The notes: generated from the letters alone by a model not told the origin. A stretch of 64,000 nucleotides of DNA from Desulfosalsimonas propionicica (GCF_013761005.1 NZ_JACDUS010000010.1:62001-126000); one strand, 5' to 3'; positions 1 to 8,750 are shown, counted from the stretch's first letter. Translations and numbers: made by a program.

Positions 1-1106
1 TAGACCTCGGAAATCTGTTCGATGGCGCTTTCTCCGGTCTTTTTTCCGGTTTTGAGATAATTTTCCGCGATATAAACCGCATCGCTTCCAATGGAGATCT
101 TGTCCGCGCCGGATCTGAAATATTGCGCAGCCACCTCCAGAGAAGACCAGTTGCGGCCGTCTGCATCCGTATAGCTTCGGATCCCGCCGCCAATGGTCAG
201 GGGCACAAAAACGTGCTCAGATGTGCGGCGCAAAACATCGAGCATGGGCATGTCCTGCATGGGAAAATCCCGGAATCCCGTGATGTTTAAAAACGTGATT
301 TCATCTGCCCCCTGGGCATAATAATCCCGGGCCAGGTCCACCGGACCGCCAAGATCCCGGACCTGCCCGTTTTCGCGCACATCATAATGATCCCCCTTGG
401 TGACCACCAGCTGCCCGGCGTCATCTGCGCGCACATCCAGGCAGGCCACGATCCTTTTGGCCAGATGCGTCCGAACCGGGTCCCGGAGATCTATTGCGGC
501 TTCCGGACCGGGTTCAAGAAAATTGCGCAGCACTGCAAGCCCGGCTGCCCCGCTTTTTTCCGGGTGAAACTGGGTGGCGGCGATGTTGCCCGCAGCCACG
601 CTGCTGACAAACGACTGGCCGTAATCTGTCCGGGTCAGCACAACATCCGGGTTCTGCGGCACCACGTGATAGGAATGAACAAAATAGAATTTCTCGTCCT
701 CGCCCAGGCCGGCAAAGAGGGGGGTCGGCTTTTTCACGCAAATGCCGTTCCAGCCGATGTGGGGCACGGACAACTCGGTTTCAAACCGCCGGACCTCGCC
801 CGTGAAAAATCCGAGCCCCGCAATTCCGGGGGCTTCATGGCTTTTTTCAAAAAGGGCGTGCAGCCCCAGGCAGATGCCCAAAAAGGGCTTGTCCGCGCGC
901 AAAAAGGTCAGCAGGGGCTCCACAAACCCTTTGTCACCCAGCACCTGCATCATTTTGCCAAAATTGCCCACCCCGGGAAAAACCAGTTTTTCCGCCCGGG
1001 CGATATCATCACCGGATGCGGCCATGTGCACGGTGTGGCCGGATTTTTCAATGGCATTGACCACGCTGCGGACATTTCCGGCGCCATAATCAAGCAGTGT
1101 TATCAT
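1..1106 (-). CDS. hisHF: Bifunctional imidazole glycerol phosphate synthase, fused HisH-HisF (partial)
   Basis: Histidine biosynthesis: glutamine amidotransferase and cyclase that turn PRFAR plus ammonia into imidazole glycerol phosphate and AICAR. Reading down from the ATG at 1106-1104, 368 codons stay open to the window edge. The first ~195 residues are HisH: start MITLLDYGAGN, nucleophile region GICLGLH, and His/Glu of the triad in FHPEKSG. A short linker (NFLEPGPEAAIDLRDPV) leads without a stop into HisF: LAKRIVACLDVR, VVTKGDHYDVRE, DEITFLNITGF, PLTIGGGIRS and SGADKISIGSDAV. I checked the frame base by base across the junction near 480-530. The HisF part carries the insertions seen in eukaryotic HIS7 proteins; most bacteria have separate hisH and hisF genes. 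The C-terminal part of the barrel lies outside the window. An AAGGGAT ribosome-binding site precedes the start. Confidence 0.9.
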   Translation of the reverse strand, partial: MITLLDYGAGNVRSVVNAIEKSGHTVHMAASGDDIARAEKLVFPGVGNFGKMMQVLGDKGFVEPLLTFLRADKPFLGICLGLHALFEKSHEAPGIAGLGFFTGEVRRFETELSVPHIGWNGICVKKPTPLFAGLGEDEKFYFVHSYHVVPQNPDVVLTRTDYGQSFVSSVAAGNIAATQFHPEKSGAAGLAVLRNFLEPGPEAAIDLRDPVRTHLAKRIVACLDVRADDAGQLVVTKGDHYDVRENGQVRDLGGPVDLARDYYAQGADEITFLNITGFRDFPMQDMPMLDVLRRTSEHVFVPLTIGGGIRSYTDADGRNWSSLEVAAQYFRSGADKISIGSDAVYIAENYLKTGKKTGESAIEQISEV

Positions 1107-1238
1107 TTTATCCCTTTTTCATCCCTGATTCCGGTTACCCCTGAGATTCAATCCTGACGGGCTTCAGGTTACCCGACTTGTGCGCCAAAATCAAGCCGGT
1201 TGCTTTTGCCTGCAATGTTGCTTGCATTATTAATGGTC

Positions 1239-1267
1239 TTGAACGATATTTTTTGATATTATATATG
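1239..1267 (+). promoter_or_regulatory. Putative sigma-70 promoter for the carboxylase operon
   Basis: TTGAAC (1239-1244), a 17-nt spacer and TATATG (1262-1267) in an AT-rich gap between the divergent hisHF and carboxylase genes. The leader would be about 65 nt. Motif match only. Confidence 0.45.
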
Positions 1268-1336
1268 GATATCTGATAAATCGTTATAAAAACAAGCCAG
1301 TTATCCTTTTTACCGGATTTTTGCGGGGGAAACACC

Positions 1337-2890
1337 ATGGATATTGCTCTACAGGAAAACATTGCCACTCTGGAAACCTTGCGCAAGGAGGCCCTGCAGT
1401 GCGGGGGTGAAAAGCGCATCGAGGTTCAGCATCTCAAGGGCAAGCTCACCGCCCGGGAGCGCCTTGAGCTGCTGCTTGACGAAGGCTCCTTTGAAGAATT
1501 TGACATGCTTAAAACCGGACGGGGAAGCGCCATCGGCGATGAACGCACCTATCCGGGCGACGGAGTGGTGGCCGGCCACGGAACAGTGGAGGGCCGGGAA
1601 GTGTGCGTGTTCAGCCAGGACTTCACCGTCATCGGCGGCTCCCTGGGTGAAGCCCACTCCCAGAAAATCTGCAAGGTCATGGATCTTGCCGTGCGCGTGG
1701 GATGCCCCATTGTGGGTCTAAACGACTCGGGCGGAGCCCGGATTCAGGAAGGCGTGGATGCGCTGGCCGCATACGGCGAAATTTTTTACCGAAACGTCAA
1801 GGCCAGCGGTGTGGTCCCGCAGATTTCCTGCATCATGGGCCCCTGCGCCGGGGGCGCGGTCTACAGCCCCTCCATGACCGATTTCGTGTTCATGGTCCAG
1901 AATTCCTCCTACATGTTTGTCACCGGCCCCAACGTGGTCAAAACCGTCATCCACCAGGACATCACCTCCGAGGACCTGGGCGGGGCCGGGGTCCACGGCG
2001 CCAAATCCGGGGTCGCCCATTTCACCCAGCCCAATGACATTCTCTGCCTTCGCGAAGTCCGGCGCCTGATGAATTACCTGCCGTCAAACAACAAGCAGAA
2101 AGCCCCCCTGGTGGATTTCAGCGATCCGCCCGAGCGCACGGACCCGGCACTGGATTATCTGGTGCCGCCCAATCCCGGGCAGACCTATGACATGAATGTC
2201 CTGATCTACAGCATCCTGGACGGGGCCGAGTTCATGGAGGTCCACCCGGATTTTGCCAAAAACATCATCTGCGGATTCGGCCGTCTGGGCGGCCAGGTGG
2301 TGGGCTTGGTGGCCAACCAGCCCGCAGTGCTGGCCGGTGTGCTCGACAGTGACGCCTCCACCAAGGCGGCTCGTTTTGTGCGTTTCTGCGATGCCTTTAA
2401 CATCCCCTTAATCAGCCTGGTGGACGTGCCCGGGTTCATGCCCGGCCCGGAACAGGAGCACGGCGGCATTATCCGGCACGGGGCCAAGCTGCTTTATGCC
2501 TTTATCGAGGCCACTGTGCCCAGAATTTCCGTGATCGTTCGCAAGTCTTACGGCGGTGCCTACCTGGTGATGAACTCCAAGCACATCCACTGCGATGTCA
2601 ATTACGCCTGGCCATCGGCGGAAATCGCGGTCATGGGCCCCAAGGGCGCCTCAGAGGTCATCTACCGCAGAGAAATCCAGGCAGCAGATGATCCCGGGGC
2701 CGTACTGAGCGAAAAAATGGCCGATTACCGCAGACGGTTTGCCAATCCCTTTCTGGCGGCCCGGCGCGGATATATTGACGATGTGATTTTTCCCCGGGAC
2801 ACCCGCCATCAGCTGATCCGTACCCTGCAGTTTCTGGAAGGCAAAACAGTGGAAAAACCTGACCGAAAACATGGAAATATCCCCTTGTGA
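1337..2890 (+). CDS. pccB: Acyl-CoA carboxylase carboxyltransferase (propionyl-CoA carboxylase beta)
   Basis: 517 aa, the usual length for a biotin-dependent acyl-CoA carboxylase carboxyltransferase. It transfers the carboxyl group from carboxybiotin to propionyl-CoA (or a related acyl-CoA) to give methylmalonyl-CoA. Both crotonase-fold halves are visible: the N-terminal half has GGSLGEAHSQK (100-110) and oxyanion loop GPCAGGA (168-174); the C-terminal half has VDVPGFMPG and RKSYGGAYLVM. It is followed, with a 4-bp overlap or an 8-nt gap depending on the start chosen, by the biotin carboxylase/BCCP gene, so the two make one enzyme. Propionyl-CoA is the likeliest substrate from overall similarity; acetyl-CoA or other acyl-CoAs cannot be excluded. 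Confidence 0.9.
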   Translation: MDIALQENIATLETLRKEALQCGGEKRIEVQHLKGKLTARERLELLLDEGSFEEFDMLKTGRGSAIGDERTYPGDGVVAGHGTVEGREVCVFSQDFTVIGGSLGEAHSQKICKVMDLAVRVGCPIVGLNDSGGARIQEGVDALAAYGEIFYRNVKASGVVPQISCIMGPCAGGAVYSPSMTDFVFMVQNSSYMFVTGPNVVKTVIHQDITSEDLGGAGVHGAKSGVAHFTQPNDILCLREVRRLMNYLPSNNKQKAPLVDFSDPPERTDPALDYLVPPNPGQTYDMNVLIYSILDGAEFMEVHPDFAKNIICGFGRLGGQVVGLVANQPAVLAGVLDSDASTKAARFVRFCDAFNIPLISLVDVPGFMPGPEQEHGGIIRHGAKLLYAFIEATVPRISVIVRKSYGGAYLVMNSKHIHCDVNYAWPSAEIAVMGPKGASEVIYRREIQAADDPGAVLSEKMADYRRRFANPFLAARRGYIDDVIFPRDTRHQLIRTLQFLEGKTVEKPDRKHGNIPL

Positions 2891-2898
2891 GGCCGCAA

Positions 2899-4917
2899 AT
2901 GTTGAAAAAAATCCTGATTGCCAACCGCGGCGAAATCGCAGTGCGCATTTTAAGAACCTGCAAGAAACTCGGCATTGCCACGGTAGCGGTTTACTCGGAG
3001 CCTGACATGCGCAGCCAGCATGCGCTGGAAGCCGATGAGGCCGTTTTTCTCGGCGGCAGCACGGCTGCGGAATCCTATCTGGACATGGAAAAGATCCTGG
3101 GCGTTGCACAAAAGAAACAATGTGATGCCATCCATCCCGGTTACGGGTTTCTGTCTGAAAATCCAAAGTTTGCCCGGATGGCCGAAGAAGCCGGAATCAC
3201 CTTTGTGGGCCCTTCAGCGGCCGCCATCGAGAAGATGGGTGACAAGGTGTCATCCCGGCATATTGCCGAAAAGGCCGGGGTCCCGGTTATTCCCGGCGGC
3301 ACCGAACCCCTGGCCGACTTTGCCGCGGCCGGCCGGGCCGCCCAAGAAACCGGCTACCCCCTGATCCTCAAGCCCGCAGGCGGCGGGGGCGGCAAGGGCA
3401 TGCGCATTGTGGAACAAAAAGAGGCCCTGGAACCGGCCTGGAATGCCAGCCGGGCAGAGGCCCAAAAAGCCTTTGGCGATGACCGGATTTTCATTGAGCG
3501 ATACATTTCCCGGCCCCGTCACATCGAAATCCAGGTCATTGCCGACGGATTTGGAAACGCCCTGTACCTGGGAGAGCGGGAGTGCTCCATTCAGCGCCGC
3601 TACCAAAAGGTCATCGAGGAGGCCCCGGCCCCGGGTGTGGACGCGGCTCTGCGGGAAAAAATGGGGGCGGTGGCCTGCAGCCTGGTCCACCAGGCCGGCT
3701 ACACCAATGCGGGCACCGTGGAATTTGTCATGGATGCCCAGGGCGAATTTTTCTTTCTGGAGATGAACACCCGCCTGCAGGTGGAGCACCCGGTCACGGA
3801 AATGGTCACCGGCCTGGATCTCGTGGAAATGCAGCTCGAAATTGCTGCCGGAAAGCCCCTGAAGTTGGCCCAGAAGGACCTGCAGATCAAGGGATGGGCC
3901 ATTGAGGCCCGAATTTGCGCCGAGGACCCGGACAAAGCCTTTTTCCCGGCCACAGGCCTGGTGACCCGTTATGCCGAGCCCCGGGGCCGGCACGTGCGCG
4001 TGGACAGCGGTATTCATGCCGGAAGCCTGATCAGCGTGTTCTACGACTCACTGCTGGCCAAGATCATCTGCTGGGGCAAGACCCGGGAGCAGGCCAGAAC
4101 GCGCCTGATCGGAGCATTAAACGGCTATCATATCGAAGGCGTGACAACAAACGTGGATTTTGTCAACCGGATTCTCAATCTCAAGGCCTTTTCGGACGGA
4201 AAGCTCACCACTGACTTCATCCCCGAGAACTTCGACGGCGCCGAAGCAAAGGATCCGCCGCCCCAAGAGCACCTCCGGCGTCTGGCCATGGCCGTGACCC
4301 TGATCTTTCACTGCAGAAATACGTTGATGCGTGAATCCTTAAAGCCCATGGTCTCGCCCATCGGCACCCGCATCCCGCCCCGGGAGCAGCACGAATACCG
4401 TGTCAAGTGCGGCGATGACGCCTTTGAGGTGAAATTGCGCCTCAATTCCGCGGAAAACAACTGGACTTTTTCCATAAACAGCCGGGACTACGATGTGACC
4501 CACCCGCCCCTGGAGTTTTACCGCCGCCGCCTGAAGCTGACCATAAACGGCCTGGTTCACCGGTTTATCATCCGTTTTGCCGGAAACTTCATCGCCGGGT
4601 CCTACTGCGGGGTGAACCGGATTTTCGAAATCTACACGCCCCGGGAATGGGAACTGGCCACACACATGCCCAGCCCGATCAAGCAGGTTTCCGAAAATGT
4701 CATCCGCTGCCCCATGCCTGGCCAGGTGGTCGAAGTCCGGATCAAGCCCGGAGAGCGGGTCTACAAGGGCCAGGAGGTGGCCATCCTGGAATCCATGAAA
4801 ATGGAAAGCGGCGTGGCCTCTCCCAGAGACGGCATTGTCGACGAGGTCCGGGTAAAAAAACAGCAGACCGTGGAATCCGGCGACGTTTTGGTCACATTTG
4901 CCAAAGAACCGGCCTAA
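2899..4917 (+). CDS. pccA: Biotin carboxylase/biotin carboxyl carrier protein (acyl-CoA carboxylase alpha)
   Basis: 672 aa. An N-terminal biotin carboxylase with ATP-grasp domain (ILIANRGEIAVRI, glycine-rich KPAGGGGGKGM, EMNTRLQVEHPVTE) charges biotin with bicarbonate using ATP. A linker/BT-type region covers roughly residues 450-590. The C-terminal ~75 residues are a biotinyl domain with ESMKME, whose Lys carries biotin. The ATG at 2899 is preferred because GTGAGG lies 7 nt upstream. An alternative GTG at 2887 would overlap the pccB stop by 4 nt. It forms an operon with the upstream carboxyltransferase and ends in a strong terminator. Confidence 0.9.
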   Translation: MLKKILIANRGEIAVRILRTCKKLGIATVAVYSEPDMRSQHALEADEAVFLGGSTAAESYLDMEKILGVAQKKQCDAIHPGYGFLSENPKFARMAEEAGITFVGPSAAAIEKMGDKVSSRHIAEKAGVPVIPGGTEPLADFAAAGRAAQETGYPLILKPAGGGGGKGMRIVEQKEALEPAWNASRAEAQKAFGDDRIFIERYISRPRHIEIQVIADGFGNALYLGERECSIQRRYQKVIEEAPAPGVDAALREKMGAVACSLVHQAGYTNAGTVEFVMDAQGEFFFLEMNTRLQVEHPVTEMVTGLDLVEMQLEIAAGKPLKLAQKDLQIKGWAIEARICAEDPDKAFFPATGLVTRYAEPRGRHVRVDSGIHAGSLISVFYDSLLAKIICWGKTREQARTRLIGALNGYHIEGVTTNVDFVNRILNLKAFSDGKLTTDFIPENFDGAEAKDPPPQEHLRRLAMAVTLIFHCRNTLMRESLKPMVSPIGTRIPPREQHEYRVKCGDDAFEVKLRLNSAENNWTFSINSRDYDVTHPPLEFYRRRLKLTINGLVHRFIIRFAGNFIAGSYCGVNRIFEIYTPREWELATHMPSPIKQVSENVIRCPMPGQVVEVRIKPGERVYKGQEVAILESMKMESGVASPRDGIVDEVRVKKQQTVESGDVLVTFAKEPA

Positions 4918-4953
4918 AATAAAATCTTATCCCCATTCTGTCCCAGGCCCCAT

Positions 4954-4994
4954 GCCGGGGCGCAGAACACAACTGCGTCCCCGGCTGTTTTTTT
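4954..4994 (+). terminator. Rho-independent terminator after the carboxylase operon
   Basis: GC-rich stem GCCGGGGCGCAG / CTGCGTCCCCGGC with one bulge, a 7-nt loop, then a T-rich run starting TGTTTTTTT. Confidence 0.8.
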
Positions 4995-5061
4995 CCTGCC
5001 GATGACTTTCTGACGATCACTTGCGTTTTTTTGAAAATTAAGGGTTGCATTTTTGAAAATT

Positions 5062-5100
5062 ATGAGCATATTCTCACATACAAAATGAGACTATGCTCAT
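5062..5100. promoter_or_regulatory. Inverted repeat upstream of the sigma-54 activator gene
   Basis: Perfect outer arms ATGAGCATA (5062-5070) and TATGCTCAT (5092-5100) with inner arms CTCA/TGAG. It lies about 43 nt before the start codon of the activator gene. The symmetry suggests an operator, perhaps for autoregulation; a transcript hairpin is the alternative. No T-run follows, so it is not a standard terminator. Confidence 0.5.
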
Positions 5101-5142
5101 TTGATATAGATTTTTCAAATCGACCCAAGGCGCTGGTATCCG

Positions 5143-6570
5143 ATGATGACTGTAGCCAGAACACTTTATCCTCAGATTCATACAAAAAATATGGATACGG
5201 AAACAACACGGCAGATTTCCCCGGAATCCGCGGCAGCCATACTCGACAGCATTTCTGACGGGGTGTTTACCATTGATGAAAGCTGGCGGATCTCGGAATT
5301 TAACCGGGCCGCAGAGGAAATCACCGGGATTTCCCGACAGGAGGCCATTGGGAAACCCTGCTACGAGGTGTTTCGCGCCAGCATGTGCGAGGTGGACTGC
5401 GCCATGAAGCGCACCCTGAAAACCGGAGAACCTGAAATCAACCGTTCCGGATTCATCGTGGATGCAGAGGGTACCCGCATTCCTGTCAGTGTTTCCACGG
5501 CATTGCTAAGGGACAGCGCTGGCAAAATCATCGGAGGTGCGGAGACCTTCCGGGATCTAAGCCTCGTCGAAGCGCTGCGCAAGGAACTTTCCGGCAGATA
5601 CCAGCTCGGTGACATGGTGAGCCGGAGCCCGGACATGCAGCAGATATTTGAACTGGCAGCCCAGGTAGCGGCGTCCACGAGCACGGTTTTGCTCCGGGGA
5701 GAGACCGGGACCGGCAAGGAGTTGCTGGCCCGTGCCGTCCACGGACTGAGCCCGAGAAACAAGGGGCCATTTATGGCGGTTAACTGCGGGGCTCTGCCGG
5801 ATACGCTGCTGGAATCGGAATTGTTCGGCTACAAGGCTGGTGCGTTTACGGGCGCCAACCAGGACAAGCCCGGCCGGTTTGCCCGGGCCCAGGGGGGCAC
5901 TCTTTTTCTTGATGAAATCGGCGATATCAGCCCGGCTTTACAGGTGCGCCTGCTGCGGGTGCTGCAGGAAAAACAGGTGGAGCCCCTGGGGGGAACCGCG
6001 CCCATAGACGTGGATGTGAGGGTGATTGCCGCCACCCACCGGGATCTGGAAAAAATGGTTGAAGCCGGAGAGTTCCGGCAGGACCTTTTTTACCGGATCA
6101 ACGTGATCAAAATCGACATTCCGCCGCTGCGAAAGCGCAAGGAAGACATCCCGCTGCTGGTGGATCACTTTATCGGGCGGTTCAACCACATTCAGGCCAA
6201 GGCCGTCAAAGGCGTGACCGGCGAAGCCATGGGCCTGCTCATGACCCATGATTACCCGGGAAACGTCCGGGAACTGGAAAACCGTATCGAGCATGCATTC
6301 GTGCTATGCGAAAATGGATGGATCGAACCCCGGCACCTGCCGGAGGGTTGCGGCGGGATCAAATCCTCGGGCAGCACGGCAGCCAACTTCCAGGATGCGG
6401 TCAATGCCTTCGAGGCCCAGCTGATTCGGGAAGCCATGCGGGAAAACGGGTACAACAGGCTGAAAACAGCCCGCAATTTGGGCATTCACAAAACAACCCT
6501 GTTTCGGAAAATGAAATCCCTGGGTATTGCATTCCCCGAATACGACGGGCGCAATCGAATGGCGGAATAA
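5143..6570 (+). CDS. Sigma-54-dependent transcriptional activator with PAS sensor
   Basis: 475 aa. A PAS domain (about 28-140) precedes an AAA+ sigma-54 interaction domain (Walker A GETGTGKE near 187, GAFTGA at 233-238, VRVIAATHRDL) and a C-terminal Fis-type helix-turn-helix (NRLKTARNLGIHKTTLFRKMKS). The PAS domain carries Cys73, Cys82 and Cys86 (C-x8-C-x3-C), possibly a redox or metal sensor site. It lies directly upstream of a sigma-54 promoter and the NifX/ORP-fold cluster, in the same direction. The Desulfovibrio vulgaris ORP operons are controlled by a comparable sigma-54 activator, so control of the cluster is the natural inference. The start at 5143 has a poor ribosome-binding site; 5191 is an alternative. 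Confidence 0.88.
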   Translation: MMTVARTLYPQIHTKNMDTETTRQISPESAAAILDSISDGVFTIDESWRISEFNRAAEEITGISRQEAIGKPCYEVFRASMCEVDCAMKRTLKTGEPEINRSGFIVDAEGTRIPVSVSTALLRDSAGKIIGGAETFRDLSLVEALRKELSGRYQLGDMVSRSPDMQQIFELAAQVAASTSTVLLRGETGTGKELLARAVHGLSPRNKGPFMAVNCGALPDTLLESELFGYKAGAFTGANQDKPGRFARAQGGTLFLDEIGDISPALQVRLLRVLQEKQVEPLGGTAPIDVDVRVIAATHRDLEKMVEAGEFRQDLFYRINVIKIDIPPLRKRKEDIPLLVDHFIGRFNHIQAKAVKGVTGEAMGLLMTHDYPGNVRELENRIEHAFVLCENGWIEPRHLPEGCGGIKSSGSTAANFQDAVNAFEAQLIREAMRENGYNRLKTARNLGIHKTTLFRKMKSLGIAFPEYDGRNRMAE

Positions 6571-6571
6571 A

Positions 6572-6585
6572 TTGCAAAACTGCAA
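6572..6585. promoter_or_regulatory. Candidate upstream activator site (TTGCA-N4-TGCAA)
   Basis: Perfect dyad TTGCA AAAC TGCAA about 110 nt upstream of the -24/-12 promoter, just after the activator stop codon. Spacing and symmetry fit an enhancer site for the sigma-54 activator. A related TGCA-rich stretch follows at about 6605-6620. Inference only. Confidence 0.4.
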
Positions 6586-6695
6586 CACCGTAATTGAATA
6601 CAAATGCACGACTGCAGCCCAAAAGAAATCCGAAAGTATCTGCATCATTGGATAACAATCTGTAATAACGATAATATTTTATCAACCGGCGCAAA

Positions 6696-6710
6696 TGGCA
6701 TGCATTATGC
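6696..6710 (+). promoter_or_regulatory. Sigma-54 (-24/-12) promoter
   Basis: TGGCATGCATTATGC: the GG at 6697-6698 and GC at 6709-6710 are exactly 10 nt apart, as sigma-54 RNA polymerase requires. It lies 33 nt before the first NifX/ORP-fold gene and downstream of the sigma-54 activator gene. Confidence 0.8.
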
Positions 6711-6742
6711 TTCAGTCTCAAAAGACTGGAGGTGAAACGGCA

Positions 6743-7129
6743 ATGAAGGTTGCCCTGGCAGTATGGAACGGCAGAATATCCCCGGTATTTGATGTATCCC
6801 GGCAACTGCAGATTATGGATGTGCAAGACGGCCGGGTGGTCAATCGCGTTACCGTGCATTTTGCAAACGATCACCCCGTGCACAAGGTGCAGCGGCTGCT
6901 TGACATGGAAGTTGACATTCTGCTCTGCGGGGCGGTTTCCCGTCAAATGGCCGCCGTCCTGGATTCTTATGGAATCCGGCGGCATGATTTCATTGCCGGC
7001 GATATTCGGGAAGTCGTTGATGCCTATATCCGGGGCGCCCTTCCCAGTGCCGAGATGAGCATGCCGGGTTGCTTTTCCAGGCGCAACCGGAGACGCGCCA
7101 AAAACCGAAAAGGAAAGAGACAAAAATGA
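6743..7129 (+). CDS. NifX/ORP-fold (MTH1175-like) protein with basic tail
   Basis: 128 aa. The first ~105 residues have the dinitrogenase iron-molybdenum cofactor/ORP fold (start MKVALAVWNGRISPVFDVSRQ, then VDILLCGAVSRQMAAVL). In known members this fold binds metal clusters. The last ~20 residues are strongly basic (RRNRRRAKNRKGKRQK) after a single Cys, unlike the next two paralogues, and might bind nucleic acid or a partner. The ATG at 6743 is chosen because GGAGGTG precedes it and a longer ORF from 6695 would begin inside the promoter. It overlaps the next gene by 4 bp (ATGA). Specific function unknown. Confidence 0.8.
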   Translation: MKVALAVWNGRISPVFDVSRQLQIMDVQDGRVVNRVTVHFANDHPVHKVQRLLDMEVDILLCGAVSRQMAAVLDSYGIRRHDFIAGDIREVVDAYIRGALPSAEMSMPGCFSRRNRRRAKNRKGKRQK

Positions 7130-7488
7130 AAATCGCGGTTTCTGCAACAGGCAACACACTGGACTCAGATCTGGACGCACGATTTGGCCGCGCGGCCTGC
7201 TTTATTGTCGTGAACCCGGAAGACCTTACTTTCGAGGTGGTCGAAAACACCCAGAATCTCAACGCCGCCCAGGGCGCCGGCATTCAGGCAGCCAAAACCG
7301 TTGCCGACCAGGGGGTCAACGCGGTGCTGACGGGCAATTGCGGACCAAAGGCGTATGCCGTTCTGGAACAGGCCAAAATCCCGGTTATCACGGGCCTTTC
7401 AGGCAGTGTCAAGGAAGCGGTGGAACAATACAAAAAAGGCGGACTTGCCGCTGCAGCCGGGCCCAATGTAAACGGCCACTGGATGTAA
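7126..7488 (+). CDS. NifX/ORP-fold (orange-protein-like) protein
   Basis: 120 aa, a complete NifX/ORP-type domain (MKIAVSATGNTLDSDLDARFGRA, then VNAVLTGNCGPKAYAVLEQAKI, ending PNVNGHWM). D. gigas orange protein, of the same fold, holds a Mo-Cu-sulfide cluster; whether this one does cannot be seen. The ATG at 7126 overlaps the preceding stop (ATGA), so translation is probably coupled. The Cys in TGNCGPK and another in the RAACFIVV strand are possible ligands. Confidence 0.82.
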   Translation: MKIAVSATGNTLDSDLDARFGRAACFIVVNPEDLTFEVVENTQNLNAAQGAGIQAAKTVADQGVNAVLTGNCGPKAYAVLEQAKIPVITGLSGSVKEAVEQYKKGGLAAAAGPNVNGHWM

Positions 7489-7515
7489 CCAACACAACAA
7501 GCAAGGAGAATGTAT

Positions 7516-7884
7516 ATGAAATTTGCCATTCCTCTGGCAAACGGCAAACTGACGGCGCACTTCGGCCATGCTCAGGAATTTGCACTCATTTCAACGGAAA
7601 ACAATCAGGTGCAGGACAAGCAGTTCCTGGTACCGCCCCCGCATGAACCGGGTGTGCTGCCCAAATGGCTGGCCGACCAGCAGGTGGATGTGGTGCTTGC
7701 CGGGGGCATGGGCGGCAAGGCCATTGATCTGTTTTCCCGGGCCGGAATCCGTGTGGTTACCGGTGCCCCGGTGGATGAACCCGAGCTCTTGGTGGCCCAA
7801 TATCTCAACAGTTGCCTGGAAACAGGAGACAATGCATGTTCCGGCGGTGGCGGCGATAAAGAAGGCCACCAGTGCCGGCATTGA
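7516..7884 (+). CDS. NifX/ORP-fold protein with Cys/His C-terminal tail
   Basis: 122 aa, third tandem member of the fold (MKFAIPLANGKLTAHFGHAQEF, then VDVVLAGGMGGKAIDLFSRAGIRV). The C-terminus CSGGGGDKEGHQCRH holds two Cys and two His, a plausible metal-binding tail. The ATG at 7516 is used because AAGGAG (7503-7508) is well spaced from it and too close to the ATG at 7510. Same operon as its neighbours. Confidence 0.8.
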   Translation: MKFAIPLANGKLTAHFGHAQEFALISTENNQVQDKQFLVPPPHEPGVLPKWLADQQVDVVLAGGMGGKAIDLFSRAGIRVVTGAPVDEPELLVAQYLNSCLETGDNACSGGGGDKEGHQCRH

Positions 7885-7901
7885 AAATAAAGGATTTACC
7901 C

Positions 7902-8750
7902 ATGATTATCAGCGTGGCAAGCGGCAAGGGCGGAACCGGCAAGACAACCGTGGCAACCAGCCTCGCCCTGGCCATCGGCAATTCAGCACAATTAATGGAC
8001 TGTGACGTGGAAGCGCCCAATGCACACCTGTTTCTCAAACCCGTACTGGAACCGGAAGAAAGTGTATTTATGCCGGTGCCCGTGGTGGATGAGGACAAGT
8101 GTACCATGTGCGGGCTGTGTGCGGAAATCTGCCAGTTCAACGCCATTATCACCATTGCCGATACCGTAATGACATTTCCCGAACTCTGCCACGGATGCGG
8201 GGGATGTCAGGCAGTGTGCCCGGCAGGGGCGATCGGGGAAGGCAAAAGAACCATTGGCATTATCGAGCATGGCCGTTGCAATGACCTGGAGTTTGTCCAC
8301 GGACGCCTCCGCATCGGCGAAGCCATGGCACCTCCCTTAATCCGGCAGATCCGTTCCCGCATCAAACCGGAGAAAACAGCCGTCATCGACGCCCCGCCGG
8401 GCACTTCCTGCCCGGTCATCGCTGCTGTCCAGAACACGGATTTTGTTGTCCTGGTCACCGAGCCCACACCCTTTGGGTTAAACGACCTGCAGCTGGCCGT
8501 GGAAACCATGAAAATTCTTGAAATTCCCTGCGGCGTGATCATCAACCGCTCGGATATCGGAGACGACCGGGTGGCAGATTACGCAGCCGCCGAAAACCTC
8601 CCGGTTTTAATGGAGATCCCTTATGAACGGGGCATTGCAGAGGCCTATTCCCGGGGCGAACCCCTGGTGGAAAGTTTTCCGCAATGGCGGCAACGGTTTG
8701 CCACGCTCTATGAAAAGATTTGCCAACTTGCGACCGGGAGGGAACAATGA
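7902..8750 (+). CDS. MinD/Mrp-type P-loop ATPase with inserted ferredoxin domain (1)
   Basis: 282 aa. Deviant Walker A GKGGTGKTT at the N-terminus, then a two-[4Fe-4S] ferredoxin insert (CTMCGLCAEICQ and CHGCGGCQAVCP, about 60-110), then the MinD core (VIDAPPGTSCPVIAA, VVLVTEPTPFGLNDL). This architecture accompanies NifX/ORP-fold genes in anaerobes and is thought to couple ATP hydrolysis to iron-sulfur or metal-cluster handling. Equivalent ATPases are part of the ORP complex of D. vulgaris. The ATG at 7902 has AAAGGA upstream; the end overlaps the next gene by 4 bp. Confidence 0.85.
   Translation: MIISVASGKGGTGKTTVATSLALAIGNSAQLMDCDVEAPNAHLFLKPVLEPEESVFMPVPVVDEDKCTMCGLCAEICQFNAIITIADTVMTFPELCHGCGGCQAVCPAGAIGEGKRTIGIIEHGRCNDLEFVHGRLRIGEAMAPPLIRQIRSRIKPEKTAVIDAPPGTSCPVIAAVQNTDFVVLVTEPTPFGLNDLQLAVETMKILEIPCGVIINRSDIGDDRVADYAAAENLPVLMEIPYERGIAEAYSRGEPLVESFPQWRQRFATLYEKICQLATGREQ

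Noticed and set aside
387-1157. Plus-strand ORF of 256 aa
   Set aside because: Antisense to the HisHF coding region, with no domain of its own.
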